Positions 44,039-54,242 of a stretch of 64,000 bases of DNA are shown here, one piece after another (the first letter of the stretch is position 1; each line of letters begins with the position of its first letter). The notes beneath the pieces were generated by a model, which did no database searches, had not been told where the DNA came from, and saw only the letters and a program-made list of their open reading frames with translations. The stretch is from an uncultured Pelagibacteraceae bacterium (GTDB taxonomy: Bacteria; Pseudomonadota; Alphaproteobacteria; Pelagibacterales; Pelagibacteraceae): positions 1-64,000 of the forward strand of contig CACFEW010000002.1 in NCBI GenBank assembly GCA_902565385.1, in the 5' to 3' direction. Position numbers and translations under genes: made by a program.

Positions 44039-44518
44039 TTAATTTGCTTTTACAGTTACAGATCTTCTATTTTTTGACCAAGCTAATGGGTTAGAACCAG
44101 AGTCAACTGGTCTTTCTTTACCATAACTTAAAACTGAAATTCTGTCAGAAGATATTCCGTAAGTCATTAAATAATCTTTCGCTGCATTAGCTCTTCTTTC
44201 GCCTAATGCTAAATTATATTCTCTTGTTCCTCTTTCGTCAGCATGTCCTTCTAAAACAATCGTAATTTTAGAATTTTTCCTTAACCATGCAGCTTGCTTC
44301 CTAAGAGTTTCTCTAGAAGCTGTAGTTAAGACTGACTCATTAGTTGCAAAAAATACTCTATCAGGAACACCTGAAGCTAAGTACTCAACTGTATCTGTTC
44401 CAGTGTAAACATCACCTTGCATTTGCCCTGTAGATTTTTTTGATGTAGCACATGCAGAAAGTGCTAAACATGCAACCACTATTAAAAATCCATTTTTTAG
44501 AATTTTGCTTAATTTCAT
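44039..44518 (-). CDS. pal: Peptidoglycan-associated lipoprotein Pal
   Basis: 159 residues. The lipobox LSAC gives Cys23 as lipidation site. The OmpA-like domain begins near 55 and has TNESVLTTASRETLRKQAAWL, then the diaminopimelate-binding stretch LEGHADERGTREYNLALGERRANAAKDYL and the end KNRRSVTVKAN. It anchors the outer membrane to peptidoglycan and binds TolB. It is separated from tolB by 86 bp and followed by an intrinsic terminator. Confidence 0.97.
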   Translation of the reverse strand: MKLSKILKNGFLIVVACLALSACATSKKSTGQMQGDVYTGTDTVEYLASGVPDRVFFATNESVLTTASRETLRKQAAWLRKNSKITIVLEGHADERGTREYNLALGERRANAAKDYLMTYGISSDRISVLSYGKERPVDSGSNPLAWSKNRRSVTVKAN

Positions 44519-44604
44519 TATTACTCCTTGATCAATATTTCTTTAGTCTTAGTTTTTCACAACTAATTAGATCTTTCAAGGCTAAAAATCAAGCGAATTA
44601 ATTA

Positions 44605-45960
44605 TTAATTACTTAATAAAGATGACCATGATGGGTCTGATCCATCAGTTGGAGTAGGAACTTGTCTCTCATTATAGCCTGTTAAATCTATAGACCATAA
44701 TTTTGCAGAAAAACCCTTTCCTTTAGAATCTGTTTTTGTCTCCCTATAAAAAATCAGAACTCTCCCATTGGGTGACCAGGATGGAGCTTCTTGATAAAAA
44801 TTTTCAGTTAATAATCTTTCACCACTTCCATCAGTTCTCATTACACCAATATAAAATTTTCCTTTATGTAATTTTGTAAATGCAATTAGATCACCTCTTG
44901 GGGACCAAACTGGAGTACCATAAATTCCTTTGCCGAAAGATATTCTTTTAACATTACTTCCATCACTCTTCATAACGTAAATTTGTTGATAACCACTTCT
45001 GTCGGAGTTGAAAGAAATAAATTTTCCATCTGGAGAGTAAGAAGGTGATGTATCTATAGATGGATGATTTGTGATTTTTTCTACAATTCTATTTTCTAAA
45101 TCCATTGTATAAATTTCAGAATTACCATCTTTAGCAAAACTCATAATTATTTTTTTTCCATCTGGAGAAAATCTTGGTGCAAAAGTCATACCAGGAAAAT
45201 CTCCTACAACTTCTTGAGTTCCTGTTTCAATATCTAATAAATAAACTCTTGGTAAATTTCTAAAGTATGAAAGATAAGTCACCATTTGACTTGTTGGATT
45301 AAATCTTGGAGTTAAAACAAGTTCATTTCCTAATGTCAAAAATTTATTATTAGCACCATCTTGATCCATGATAGCTAATTTTTTTACCCTTTGAGTTTTA
45401 GGTCCTTCTTCTGCAACATAAATTATTCTAGTGTCAAAATAACCTCTTTCACCAGTTAATCTCTCATATACTTTATCTGTTATTATATGACCAACTCGTC
45501 TCCAATTATTTGGAACAGTTGTAAAAGCTAACGCCATCATTTCTTTACCTGCAAGCACATCCCACAATCTAAATTCTACTCTTAGTTTTTCATCCACATA
45601 ACTAACTTTTCCAGTGATTAAAGCCTGAGCTTTAATTAAGTTCCAATCTTCAAATCTTGGTTTTAAATTTGCAATATCTGGTTCTTGCAAAAAAGCATCT
45701 TTATCCAATGGATTAAATAATCCTGATACCTTTAAATTTTTTTCTACAATTGAAGATATTTCAGAACCGATATTTTTCTTTTTCAGAATATTCTGAAAGT
45801 TTTTTCTTGATTCTTCGTCAATAGATAGTGGAGAAACTGCAATAGGTAATGGGTTTAGATTACCCCTTGTTATATCAACCTCAATTAAACCAAATGACTT
45901 AACAGGTATTAAGAATATGATTAAAATAATTAAAATATTTTTCATTTTTTTATAAATCAT
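44605..45960 (-). CDS. tolB: Tol-Pal periplasmic protein TolB
   Basis: 451 residues with a signal peptide ([16 protein letters not shown]), an N-terminal alpha/beta domain (about 25-170) and a six-bladed C-terminal propeller. The blades show WD40-like PD40 repeats: [48 protein letters not shown] and [13 protein letters not shown]. It shuttles between Pal and TolA. It starts two bases after tolA ends. Confidence 0.97.
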   Translation of the reverse strand: MIYKKMKNILIILIIFLIPVKSFGLIEVDITRGNLNPLPIAVSPLSIDEESRKNFQNILKKKNIGSEISSIVEKNLKVSGLFNPLDKDAFLQEPDIANLKPRFEDWNLIKAQALITGKVSYVDEKLRVEFRLWDVLAGKEMMALAFTTVPNNWRRVGHIITDKVYERLTGERGYFDTRIIYVAEEGPKTQRVKKLAIMDQDGANNKFLTLGNELVLTPRFNPTSQMVTYLSYFRNLPRVYLLDIETGTQEVVGDFPGMTFAPRFSPDGKKIIMSFAKDGNSEIYTMDLENRIVEKITNHPSIDTSPSYSPDGKFISFNSDRSGYQQIYVMKSDGSNVKRISFGKGIYGTPVWSPRGDLIAFTKLHKGKFYIGVMRTDGSGERLLTENFYQEAPSWSPNGRVLIFYRETKTDSKGKGFSAKLWSIDLTGYNERQVPTPTDGSDPSWSSLLSN

Positions 45961-45961
45961 A

Positions 45962-46771
45962 TTAACCTTCTAGCATTTCTCTTGCATCAAAATTTAATTG
46001 TAATTCTTTCCATCTTTCATAACCAGTGCTAGGAACTCTTAAAGGCTGACACAATTTAATAGCTCTTAAAGCACTTTCTGCTAATACTTTATAAAATCCT
46101 TGCCCTGGCTTATTCATTCTAGCATGATCTAAAATTTCTGACTTAATTACTGACCCATCTGGTTTTAATTCAAGTTTTATTCTTACTAGTAAATTTTCAT
46201 TATATGGTAGTCCAAGTGGAATACTCCAACAACCAAAAATTTGTGCTTTTAATGCATCTTCCTCACTTAATGATAGCCCTGTATTCTCAAAATTTTTATT
46301 TTGGTCTTGGCTTAAATCTGGATTTTTCTTTAAAGTCTCTGCTTTGCTCTCTTTAGATTTATCAATCAAAGCAGCAATATTATTTGGATCAAACAGTTCC
46401 TCTTTTTCAAATTCTGATACTTGTTTTACCTCATTATCAATTTTTTCTGGATTTTGTTTATCTTCTTTAATTTTTTCAACTTTCTTTACTTTGTCCTCTG
46501 GCATTGGAACCGCATCCGGCTTGATTTTCTTAACTTTTTTAGGTGGAGCTTGTTCTGATACTAATTTTTTTTCTTTTTCTTTTACTTTTTCAATTATTTT
46601 TTTTGCTTTGGGAGCAAATGGGATATTTGTTTTTTCAGTTATTTGAATTAATTCTACTGAAACGATTGGAGGAAGATCAATTGGTTTTTTTGCTAAAAAA
46701 GGTAGACTCATTGCCGTTAAAAAAATAACAAATAGATGTAAAACAGATGAAATTACAATACTCCTATTCAC
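45962..46771 (-). CDS. tolA: Tol-Pal energy transducer TolA
   Basis: 269 residues, shorter than E. coli TolA (~420), with one N-terminal membrane helix ([18 protein letters not shown]) that binds TolQR. A Lys/Glu/Pro-rich spanning region (about 50-165) follows instead of the long Ala/Lys helix of enterobacteria. A compact C-terminal domain (about 175-265) has [30 protein letters not shown], typical of TonB_C/TolA domains of alphaproteobacteria. It lies between tolR and tolB. Confidence 0.9.
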   Translation of the reverse strand: MNRSIVISSVLHLFVIFLTAMSLPFLAKKPIDLPPIVSVELIQITEKTNIPFAPKAKKIIEKVKEKEKKLVSEQAPPKKVKKIKPDAVPMPEDKVKKVEKIKEDKQNPEKIDNEVKQVSEFEKEELFDPNNIAALIDKSKESKAETLKKNPDLSQDQNKNFENTGLSLSEEDALKAQIFGCWSIPLGLPYNENLLVRIKLELKPDGSVIKSEILDHARMNKPGQGFYKVLAESALRAIKLCQPLRVPSTGYERWKELQLNFDAREMLEG

Positions 46772-46778
46772 AAAAAAA

Positions 46779-47195
46779 TTACCTTTCTTTGTATGGTTCT
46801 GAAATTAAAGCTACTTTTGTAAATCCTGAACCTGAAAGTAACCCCATAATTTCAAGGACTCTACCGTAATTAATTGTTTTATCCCCTCTTACATAAATTC
46901 TTGTATCAGTCCGATTTTTTGAGACTGCTAATACTTTTGCAATGATTTTTTCATATTCAACTTTTGACTCTTGTATAAAAATTTCACCTTTTGAATTTAT
47001 TGTCAACGTTAGAGGTTCTTGTTCCTCCGGAAGCGAGTCTGCTGAACTTTCTGGTAAATCAACCTGAACTCCTACTGTTAATAAAGGTGCAGTTACCATA
47101 AAAATAATTAGTAAAACTAACATTACATCTACAAATGGTGTCACATTTATTTCACTCATTGGTTCTTTTGATGAGCGATTAAACTTGAATGCCAT
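46779..47195 (-). CDS. tolR: Tol-Pal proton-channel subunit TolR
   Basis: 138 residues of the ExbD/TolR family. The motif EINVTPFVDVMLVLLIIFMVTAP includes the channel Asp at residue ~23 in a single membrane helix. The periplasmic domain has LTINSKGEIFIQESKVEYEKI and IYVRGDKTINYGRVLEIMGLL. With TolQ it uses the proton gradient to drive TolA. It is one base after tolQ. Confidence 0.96.
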   Translation of the reverse strand: MAFKFNRSSKEPMSEINVTPFVDVMLVLLIIFMVTAPLLTVGVQVDLPESSADSLPEEQEPLTLTINSKGEIFIQESKVEYEKIIAKVLAVSKNRTDTRIYVRGDKTINYGRVLEIMGLLSGSGFTKVALISEPYKER

Positions 47196-47196
47196 T

Positions 47197-47871
47197 CTAG
47201 ATAATAGTTAAAAATCTTTTAGAAAAGTTTTCTAACTTTTGTGAATACTTCAGAGAGTCATTATTAAATTTATTGTATGCGATTACCGCAGGAATAGCTG
47301 CTAATAAACCTAATGCAGTAGCAAAAAGAGCTTCTGCGATCCCAGGTGCTACAATTGCTAAACTTGTATTCCTTGAAATTGCAATAGATTGAAAAGAATT
47401 CATTATACCCCAAACAGTCCCAAATAATCCTATAAAGGGTGCTGTTGATCCAACAGTTGCTAAAAAGGTAAATCCCTTTGTAATTTTAGACATTTGTTTT
47501 TCTATCCCAGTTTCCAACATTGAAGTCATTCTAGCATTCAAATCTGTTTTTGATCTTCTTTTAAGAAGATTTTGCATAGCGTCTTTAAAAATAAGTGCCA
47601 TTGGGTCATTTATATTTCCCGGAAGATTATTGTAAAAAGACTCTGCAGATTTTGAATTCCAAAACTTAGTTTCGAATTCTTCTGAACTTTGATTGATTTT
47701 TTTAAATAATTTAAATTTTTCAAAGATTACCGCCCATGAATAAACTGAACAGGCAATTAGAATAATAATGACTGATTTTACAATTATATCAGCTCTTATA
47801 AATAAGTTCATAAGAGAAAAATCAGCACTCGATGCAAGTCCGACTGCTTGAGATGAAATATCAGCTTCCAT
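47197..47871 (-). CDS. tolQ: Tol-Pal proton-channel subunit TolQ
   Basis: 224 residues of the MotA/TolQ/ExbB family with three membrane segments (about 33-50, 135-155, 170-190). The conserved stretch TVGSTAPFIGLFGTVWGIMNSFQSIA and the following IAPGIAEALFATALGLLAAIPAVIAYN line the channel. It heads tolQRAB-pal. The common tolQ partner ybgC is absent here; the preceding gene is ruvC, 52 bp upstream. Confidence 0.97.
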   Translation of the reverse strand: MEADISSQAVGLASSADFSLMNLFIRADIIVKSVIIILIACSVYSWAVIFEKFKLFKKINQSSEEFETKFWNSKSAESFYNNLPGNINDPMALIFKDAMQNLLKRRSKTDLNARMTSMLETGIEKQMSKITKGFTFLATVGSTAPFIGLFGTVWGIMNSFQSIAISRNTSLAIVAPGIAEALFATALGLLAAIPAVIAYNKFNNDSLKYSQKLENFSKRFLTII

Positions 47872-47923
47872 AAGGTCTTCTCACACTTAAATGTGTCATG
47901 AATTTGACTTTAAAAGTCTAGGA

Positions 47924-48415
47924 TTAATCATCTTTTTGGTGAGTTTCATGGTAAAAACTCGCAATTAGAATAGCATCAGCTTTGTTAGAGTCTTTTTTTT
48001 TTGAAAGTTGTGTTGAGAAATAAGGAAATATTTCGATTGCTCTTGTTCTACTAGCATCTTTTTGAGAATTAATTAAATTAAAATATTTTTTCCATTTAGC
48101 TGGACGAACAAAAAACATTGGTAATTGCATCGCAGAACATATCCCTTTTAAAATCCCAAAAGACTGACCAAAATTAAACATACTAGTTACGCCTTGTCCT
48201 GGCATTGCAGAAACTTGTTCTATCACAACTCTAATTTCATCCTCATTTTTATTAATTCTTTTTAAAAATTCGTTATAAATTTGGGCACCGTTAACTTGTT
48301 TTTTATTTTTTTTACCCTCTGTCATGACTGGCATTTCAATTACTTCAAGAATTCTTCCATCTTTAAAAAAACAAATTGAGCCAGAAATACCCGGATCTAT
48401 ACCAATTATAAGCAT
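47924..48415 (-). CDS. ruvC: Holliday-junction resolvase RuvC
   Basis: 163 residues, RNase H fold. GIDPGISGS at the N-terminus holds the first catalytic Asp, VVIEQV the central Glu, and KKDSNKADAILIA the late Asp pair region. It cleaves Holliday junctions with RuvAB; ruvA and ruvB are not in the window. It lies directly downstream of yebC, a neighbour arrangement common in bacteria. Confidence 0.9.
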   Translation of the reverse strand: MLIIGIDPGISGSICFFKDGRILEVIEMPVMTEGKKNKKQVNGAQIYNEFLKRINKNEDEIRVVIEQVSAMPGQGVTSMFNFGQSFGILKGICSAMQLPMFFVRPAKWKKYFNLINSQKDASRTRAIEIFPYFSTQLSKKKDSNKADAILIASFYHETHQKDD

Positions 48416-48424
48416 ATTTTATAT

Positions 48425-49147
48425 TTAATTTAAAAATTTAACATTTGAATAAATATTTTGTACATCATCATCCTCCTCTAATGTCTCAAAAAAATTAATC
48501 AATTCCCCTTTTTTTTCGTCTGAAATTTCAACTGCATTTAAAGGTACCCACTCTATACCTGTCGAAATAAAATTACTTATTTTTTTCTCTAACTCTTTTT
48601 TAACAATATAAATATCATTTATTGAACATTGTATCTCATGAAATTCATTATCTGACTTGCACTCATTTGCGCCAGCATCAACAGCAAGTTCTAATATATC
48701 CTCATCTGAAATTTCATTTTTGTCGATTTTAATTACACCCAACTGATCAAAATTATGTGATGCTGAGCCTTGAGTCCCGAGGCTTCCCCCTGATTTTTGA
48801 AAAATAGTTCTTATATTTGAAGCAGTTCTATTTTTATTATCGGTCAGAGTTTCAACTATGACAGCAACTTTTTCAGGTCCAAAGCCTTCATATCTTAAGT
48901 TTTCAAAATTTGACTGATTAGATATTGAGGACTTATCAATGGCTCTTGCTATGTTATCTTTGGGCATATTTGCTGACCTTGCAGCTTGCACAGCAGAACG
49001 TAACCTTGGATTCATCGCTGGATCTTTATCTCCAAGCTTGGCCGCAACAGTAATCTCTTTGGATAGCTTTGAAAAAATTTTTGATCTTTCTTTATCGGCT
49101 TTACCTTTTTTATGTTTTATACCTGCCCAATGAGAATGTCCTGCCAT
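48425..49147 (-). CDS. yebC: YebC/PmpR-family protein (TACO1-like)
   Basis: 240 residues with the family hallmark start AGHSHWAGIKHKKGKADKERSKIFSKLSKEITVAAK and the RYEGFGPEKVAVIVETLTDNKNRTASNIRTIFQKSGGSLG core. Members act in translation of proline-rich stalls or as DNA-binding regulators. It is in the usual position ahead of ruvC. Confidence 0.95.
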   Translation of the reverse strand: MAGHSHWAGIKHKKGKADKERSKIFSKLSKEITVAAKLGDKDPAMNPRLRSAVQAARSANMPKDNIARAIDKSSISNQSNFENLRYEGFGPEKVAVIVETLTDNKNRTASNIRTIFQKSGGSLGTQGSASHNFDQLGVIKIDKNEISDEDILELAVDAGANECKSDNEFHEIQCSINDIYIVKKELEKKISNFISTGIEWVPLNAVEISDEKKGELINFFETLEEDDDVQNIYSNVKFLN

Positions 49148-49154
49148 AAAAAAA

Positions 49155-49958
49155 TTAAGTATTTTTTAAAAGACCTCCGAATATATAACTTTCTACACTA
49201 TCTGCTAAGCCTGTTTCTAAATTACAATTTACTATTACTCCACTTAAAGAAGCTTCTCCCTCAGCTGGAAAATGTTTAATAGAATCTTTTTTCAAAAATC
49301 TATTTAGAGAATTATCTTTATTCATACCTATAACTGAGTCATAATCTCCACACATACCTGCATCTGTTTGATAAGCAGTACCATTTTTTAAAACTCTTGC
49401 ATCATTAGTAGGAATATGTGTGTGAGTTCCAATAACAAGTGTTGCTTTTCCGTCAAAATAATGGCCAATAGCATTTTTTTCACTTGTTATTTCTCCATGA
49501 AAATCAACGATTAGAAAATCATAATCTTTTTTCAAATCATATTTTTCTAAAAATTCTTTTGATATTTTAAAAACATCATCACACTTCTTCATAAAAATAT
49601 TTCCCATTAAATTTAAGACTCCTACCTTATAATTTTTTTTTGATTTATAAATCTCAAATCCTCTACCAGGGGCGGGTTCAAATAAATTTTTGGGTCTTAA
49701 TAATCTATTCTCCTTATCAATAAAATTCATTATATCTTTTTGATCCCAAACATGGTTTCCAGTTGTAATAACATCAACTCCATTTTCAAAGAAATCTTTG
49801 CAAATCTCTTTTGTCAAACCAACGCCTGTATCATCAGCATTTTCAGCATTTATAATTACAAAATCGATATTATTTTTTTTAATCTGTCCTGATAAATCTT
49901 TAGTTATCTTTCTACATCCTGATAATCCAACAACATCACCTAAAAATAAAATTTTCAT
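49155..49958 (-). CDS. YmdB-type metallophosphoesterase
   Basis: 267 residues. Metal-binding motifs are MKILFLGDVVG (first Asp), INAENADDTGVGLT, TTGNHVWDQKD, VDFHGEITSEKNAIGHYFDGKATLVIGTHTHIPT and the GMCGDYDSVIG loop. This is the TIGR00282/YmdB family, with 2',3'-cyclic nucleotide phosphodiesterase activity in Bacillus. It lies between the 5-FCL gene and yebC. Its physiological target here is unknown. Confidence 0.88.
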   Translation of the reverse strand: MKILFLGDVVGLSGCRKITKDLSGQIKKNNIDFVIINAENADDTGVGLTKEICKDFFENGVDVITTGNHVWDQKDIMNFIDKENRLLRPKNLFEPAPGRGFEIYKSKKNYKVGVLNLMGNIFMKKCDDVFKISKEFLEKYDLKKDYDFLIVDFHGEITSEKNAIGHYFDGKATLVIGTHTHIPTNDARVLKNGTAYQTDAGMCGDYDSVIGMNKDNSLNRFLKKDSIKHFPAEGEASLSGVIVNCNLETGLADSVESYIFGGLLKNT

Positions 49959-49964
49959 AAAAAA

Positions 49965-50498
49965 TTATTTGTTTGTTATAATAAAATCTAAACTAATATC
50001 ATATTTATTAGTTGGTATTTTTTTTACTTTTTGAAAAGAGTAAGCAAATCCAATAGTAAAAACTTTCTTTTTTTTTTTGATTTTATTTATATACCTGTCG
50101 TAAAACCCCCCACCGTAACCAATCCTGTTGAGATTTTTATCGAACGCCACAAGGGGCACTAACAATACATCTGGATGTTTTACCATTTTTGAAATTGGTT
50201 CTGGTATTCCAAATTTATTTATAGCTAAAGGATCATTTATTGACCATTGATAGAAGTTCATTTGTGAATTTTTCTTTATTTTTGGTAATGTTATAATAAA
50301 TTTTTTCTTTTCAAATTTTTCTAAGATTTGTAAAATATCTACTTCATAATTGTATGGGTAATAGCCACCAATTATTTTACCTGAGATCTTTTTTCTTTTT
50401 AAAATATTCAAAATTAAATCAAAATCAAAAATAAATTTTTTAATTTTTTTTTGTTTTCTTATCCTAAGAATTTTTTTTCTAATTTGAGATTTATTCAC
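49965..50498 (-). CDS. 5-formyltetrahydrofolate cyclo-ligase
   Basis: 177 residues, very Lys/Ile-rich. The family motif GYGGGFYDRYI is near 128-138, and the N-terminus has the basic helix SQIRKKILRIRKQKKIKKF. It converts 5-formyl-THF to 5,10-methenyl-THF. It follows zapA with a 9-bp gap. In many proteobacteria the 6S RNA gene lies between zapA and this gene; here there is no room for it. Confidence 0.9.
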   Translation of the reverse strand: MNKSQIRKKILRIRKQKKIKKFIFDFDLILNILKRKKISGKIIGGYYPYNYEVDILQILEKFEKKKFIITLPKIKKNSQMNFYQWSINDPLAINKFGIPEPISKMVKHPDVLLVPLVAFDKNLNRIGYGGGFYDRYINKIKKKKKVFTIGFAYSFQKVKKIPTNKYDISLDFIITNK

Positions 50499-50507
50499 GA
50501 AATTTTA

Positions 50508-50951
50508 TTAAGATGTTTTATCTATATTTGCTTTTTCAACAAAATTTGAAATCTCATCAGCAGCTGAATCGATTAACTTTTCATAATGTTTCTGGTTTTG
50601 TTCAATTTCATCTTTTAATTCTAAGTGATTTTTACTCAAATTTTTTATTTCTTCCTCTTTTCTGTCTTTGTATTCGTAAACTAATGATTTTAACTCTTTA
50701 AATTTATTTGAAAGTTCTCTTAATTCTATCTTTTTCTGCTCAACTTTTTTTTTGGTTTCGTAGTATTCATCCATTACTTTTACAGCAGTAATCAATAAAA
50801 GTTTATTTTCACCAATATTTCCTAAATCATTTTTTAAATCGTTAAACTTTTGATTGATTTGTATTAATAATTCTTCAAGCTGTTCCTCTTGTCCATCGTC
50901 ACATGATAATAAAAACTCTTTGCCATTAAATTTTATAGTTACGTTTGCCAT
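50508..50951 (-). CDS. zapA: Cell-division protein ZapA
   Basis: 147 residues. The N-terminal ~50 residues (ANVTIKFNGKEFLLSCDDGQEEQLEELLIQINQKF) match the ZapA FtsZ-binding head. A long coiled coil from about 60 to 140 makes it longer than the ~110 residues of E. coli ZapA. It cross-links FtsZ filaments. Its start overlaps by 13 bases the preceding coiled-coil gene, so the two are likely made together. Confidence 0.87.
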   Translation of the reverse strand: MANVTIKFNGKEFLLSCDDGQEEQLEELLIQINQKFNDLKNDLGNIGENKLLLITAVKVMDEYYETKKKVEQKKIELRELSNKFKELKSLVYEYKDRKEEEIKNLSKNHLELKDEIEQNQKHYEKLIDSAADEISNFVEKANIDKTS

Positions 50952-51262
50952 TTATCGATTTCATCCATTAAAGTATTAGTTTCTTGATTTAATTCATCTA
51001 TTTTCTCTGAAAATTCTAATCTTTTTTTTTCCTCAATTTTTTCTCTATTTTGCAATTCTTCCAATTTTCTAGATAAATTATCATGCTCATCCACTAAAGT
51101 TTTGTATTTTTCCTCTATTTCAGATTTTTCAATTTCTAATTGATTTTTTTGTTCTCCAAGAATTTCGATATTTTTTTTTGTATCTGGATTTTCTAAGTTT
51201 AAATTTTTTAGTTTCGTTAATGCTAAATTTAGCTTTTTTTCTTTTTCAAGAATAGAATTCAT
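50939..51262 (-). CDS. Coiled-coil protein of unknown function, coupled to zapA
   Basis: 107 residues, almost entirely heptad-like coiled coil (KKLNLALTKLKNLN..., EQKNQLEIEKSEIEEKYKTLVDEHDNLSRKLEELQ). It ends in DKWQT. It is the first gene of the 16-kb leftward run and overlaps zapA by 13 bases. In alphaproteobacteria a short coiled-coil (DUF4164-like) gene often precedes zapA, and this is probably the counterpart, but I cannot confirm the family. A division-related role is inference from context. Confidence 0.7.
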   Translation of the reverse strand: MNSILEKEKKLNLALTKLKNLNLENPDTKKNIEILGEQKNQLEIEKSEIEEKYKTLVDEHDNLSRKLEELQNREKIEEKKRLEFSEKIDELNQETNTLMDEIDKWQT

Positions 51263-51315
51263 ATATATATGTTTATATTATTAAATAGAATCTTCTAAGT
51301 CTAGACAGGATAAAT

Positions 51316-53247
51316 TTGACTAAATTTTATAAAGAATTAGCTAATTGTATTAGATTTCTCTCAATTGATGCTGTTCAAAAAGCGAACTCAGGTCACCCTG
51401 GAATGCCGATGGGAATGGCAGATGTTGCTACAGTACTTTTTAAAGATTTTTTAAAATTTAATCCAAAAGATCCTAGCTGGATTAATAGAGATAGATTTGT
51501 TCTTTCTGCTGGGCATGGATCAATGTTACTTTACTCTCTTCTTTATTTAACTGGTTACAAAAGTGTTTCTTTAAATGATATTAAAAATTTTAGACAATTA
51601 GAATCCATATGCGCTGGACATCCTGAATATCACCCAAATACTGGTATTGAAACAACTACAGGTCCATTGGGACAAGGAATTTCAAATGCAGTTGGGTTTG
51701 CAATATCAGAAGAAATTTTAAAAAAACAATTAGGGAAAAAAAAGATCAATCATAAAACTTATGTTCTCGCTGGAGACGGATGCTTAATGGAAGGTATTAG
51801 TCACGAGTCACTGAGCTTAGCTGGACATCTAAAATTAAAGAATCTTATTTTATTATTTGATAATAATTCTATATCAATCGATGGTCCTACTAACTTAGCT
51901 GTTTCAGATGATCACGAAAAAAGATTTAAGAGCTACGGGTGGGACTTCTTAAAAATTAATGGTCATGATTTCAAAGAAATATCTAAAGCTTTAAAAAAAG
52001 CACAGAAATCAAAAAAACCTATTGCCATTTCATGTAAAACTACAATCGGTTATGGATCTCCAAACAAAGGTGGTAGGGCTTCATCTCATGGAAGTCCATT
52101 GGGTGAAGAGGAAATAAAACTTGTAAGAAAAAAACTAAAATGGAAATATGAGCCTTTCAAGATTCCAGCTGAGTTGTTAAGTGAATGGAGAAAAATAGGG
52201 AAAAAAACCTCACAAAAATCTCGGAAAAATAAAATAAATTTTTCAAATTTTAAAAGTTTTAATTCATTTAAAAAATCAATTGAAAAAGAAAAAATTAAAT
52301 ATTTTAAAAATCTCCAACCTATTGCTACAAGAAAATCATCTGAAATATTTTTAAACGTTATAGCAAAGTTTCCTTACTTAATTGGTGGCTCAGCTGATTT
52401 AGCTGGATCAAATAATACTAAAACCAAAGATCATAAAATAATCAAACCAGATAATTTTGCGGGAAATTATATTCATTATGGAGTTAGAGAGCACGCAATG
52501 TGTGGAATTATGAATGGTATAGCCTTACATAGTGGCCTAATTCCTTATGGTGGAACGTTTCTAATATTTAGTGACTATTGTAAACCATCTATCAGATTAG
52601 CTGCAATGATGAAACAAAGAGTCATTTATGTATTTACGCATGATTCTATTGGCTTAGGAGAGGATGGCCCAACTCATCAGCCAATTGAACAATTAACAAG
52701 TTTAAGATCTATTCCAAATTTAAACGTTTTTAGACCCTCGGATACCATTGAAACTTTTGAGTGTTGGCAATTAGCTCTTGAAAGTAAAAATACTCCAAGT
52801 GTAATTTCACTAACCAGACAAGGTGTCAATCCTATTAGACTTGAAAATTCTCTTGAAAATAAATCGTCTTTGGGTGCTTATGAAGTTTTGAGAACTGGTG
52901 ATAATATAAGTGTAACAATTTTAGCAACTGGGTCTGAAACAAGTTTAGCAAATGATGTGGGTCATAAATTAGCCACAGATGGTATTTATTCCAAAATTAT
53001 ATCAATGCCTTGTCAAAAAATTTTTGATCATCAAAAAAAAGAATACAAAAAAAAAATATTAGGTGAAACTGAACTAGTTGTATCAATAGAAGCCTCTGAA
53101 ACAAATTATTGGAAAAAATATACTGGTGCAAATGGTTTAAATTTTGGAATTAACGACTTTGGAAAAAGTGCACCTTATAAAAAAATTTATGACCACTTTG
53201 AGTTAAATACTGAAAGTATTGTAAAAAAAATTAAAGAAAAATTATGA
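51316..53247 (+). CDS. tkt: Transketolase
   Basis: 643 residues. The start is a TTG at 51316 preceded by an AGGA Shine-Dalgarno, giving [34 protein letters not shown], the expected family N-terminus. The thiamine-diphosphate motif [12 protein letters not shown]...[13 protein letters not shown] is intact, and the Pyr domain has [12 protein letters not shown] and [10 protein letters not shown]. It links the pentose-phosphate pathway to glycolysis together with the transaldolase at 59522. It starts the run tkt-gap-pgk-fba and is divergent from the zapA run across 53 bp. Confidence 0.97.
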   Translation: MTKFYKELANCIRFLSIDAVQKANSGHPGMPMGMADVATVLFKDFLKFNPKDPSWINRDRFVLSAGHGSMLLYSLLYLTGYKSVSLNDIKNFRQLESICAGHPEYHPNTGIETTTGPLGQGISNAVGFAISEEILKKQLGKKKINHKTYVLAGDGCLMEGISHESLSLAGHLKLKNLILLFDNNSISIDGPTNLAVSDDHEKRFKSYGWDFLKINGHDFKEISKALKKAQKSKKPIAISCKTTIGYGSPNKGGRASSHGSPLGEEEIKLVRKKLKWKYEPFKIPAELLSEWRKIGKKTSQKSRKNKINFSNFKSFNSFKKSIEKEKIKYFKNLQPIATRKSSEIFLNVIAKFPYLIGGSADLAGSNNTKTKDHKIIKPDNFAGNYIHYGVREHAMCGIMNGIALHSGLIPYGGTFLIFSDYCKPSIRLAAMMKQRVIYVFTHDSIGLGEDGPTHQPIEQLTSLRSIPNLNVFRPSDTIETFECWQLALESKNTPSVISLTRQGVNPIRLENSLENKSSLGAYEVLRTGDNISVTILATGSETSLANDVGHKLATDGIYSKIISMPCQKIFDHQKKEYKKKILGETELVVSIEASETNYWKKYTGANGLNFGINDFGKSAPYKKIYDHFELNTESIVKKIKEKL

Positions 53248-54242
53248 AAATTAAAATTGGTATCAATGGAATGGGAAGAATAGGGAGAATGATTCTTCGC
53301 TCTATTTATGAAGGGAACAAAAAAATAGAGATTATGCATATTAATAATAGAACAAATTCTGAGACTTGCTCAACTCTTTTAAAATATGACTCAATCCATG
53401 GAAAATTTAAGGCTGATATAAGCTATAATGAAAATAATCTTATTGTGAATAAAAACAATATTTCTTTTGGTCAAGAAACTGATTTAAATAAAATTGATTG
53501 GAAGAAATATGGTGTTGATTATGTTTTTGAATGTACTGGAAAATTTAATTCTAAAGATAAATTGCAACCACATCTTATTAATGGGGCAAAAAAAGTAATT
53601 GTTTCAGCTCCGTGTAAAAATGCAGATAAAACTATTGTCTTTGGAGTAAATGAATCTGACCTACATAAAAAAGATGAAATTATTTCTGCCGCTTCTTGCA
53701 CAACAAATTGTCTGGCACCAGTAGCTCATGTTTTAAATGAAAATTTTGGAATTGAGAAAGCTTTTATGACAACCATACATGCATTTACAAGTGATCAAAG
53801 AATTTTAGATAATTCACATAAAGATCCTAGGAGAGCTAGATCTGCTAGTCAATCAATCGTCCCCACTTCGACTGGTGCATCTAAAGCCATAGGTGAAATA
53901 ATTCCGTCTCTTAAAGGTAAACTAGAGGGTGTCGCAATGAGAGTACCAACCCCGAATGTTTCATTAATTGAACTTGTCTTTTGTACAAAAAAAGATGTGA
54001 GCATAGAAAAAATTAATTCAGCATTTGAGGATTTTAATAAAAAAAGTAAAGTTATTGAAGTCACCAAAGAAAAACTTGTTTCTATTGATTTTAATCATAA
54101 TCCTGCCTCATCAATTATTGACGCAAGTTTAACAAATGTGGTTGGTAAAAATATGGGAAAAATTTCAGCATGGTATGATAATGAATGGGGTTTTTCAAAT
54201 AGGATGTGTGATATAGCTGAATACCTTCATAAGATCTCTTAA
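53244..54242 (+). CDS. gap: Glyceraldehyde-3-phosphate dehydrogenase
   Basis: 332 residues. The NAD(P)-binding motif INGMGRIGR is at 7-15, the catalytic cysteine is Cys152 in [12 protein letters not shown], and the catalytic domain carries [32 protein letters not shown] and [12 protein letters not shown]. At the end of the second strand the sequence is HINNRTN, where NAD-specific enzymes usually have Asn-Asp; the Asp is replaced and an Arg follows, which may relax cofactor choice towards NADP. It overlaps tkt by four bases and pgk by one. Confidence 0.96.
   Translation: MKIKIGINGMGRIGRMILRSIYEGNKKIEIMHINNRTNSETCSTLLKYDSIHGKFKADISYNENNLIVNKNNISFGQETDLNKIDWKKYGVDYVFECTGKFNSKDKLQPHLINGAKKVIVSAPCKNADKTIVFGVNESDLHKKDEIISAASCTTNCLAPVAHVLNENFGIEKAFMTTIHAFTSDQRILDNSHKDPRRARSASQSIVPTSTGASKAIGEIIPSLKGKLEGVAMRVPTPNVSLIELVFCTKKDVSIEKINSAFEDFNKKSKVIEVTKEKLVSIDFNHNPASSIIDASLTNVVGKNMGKISAWYDNEWGFSNRMCDIAEYLHKIS

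Noticed and set aside
50499..50507. Expected place for 6S RNA between zapA and 5-FCL
   Set aside because: Only nine bases separate the two genes, so no 6S RNA can be there; I did not recognise one elsewhere in the window.
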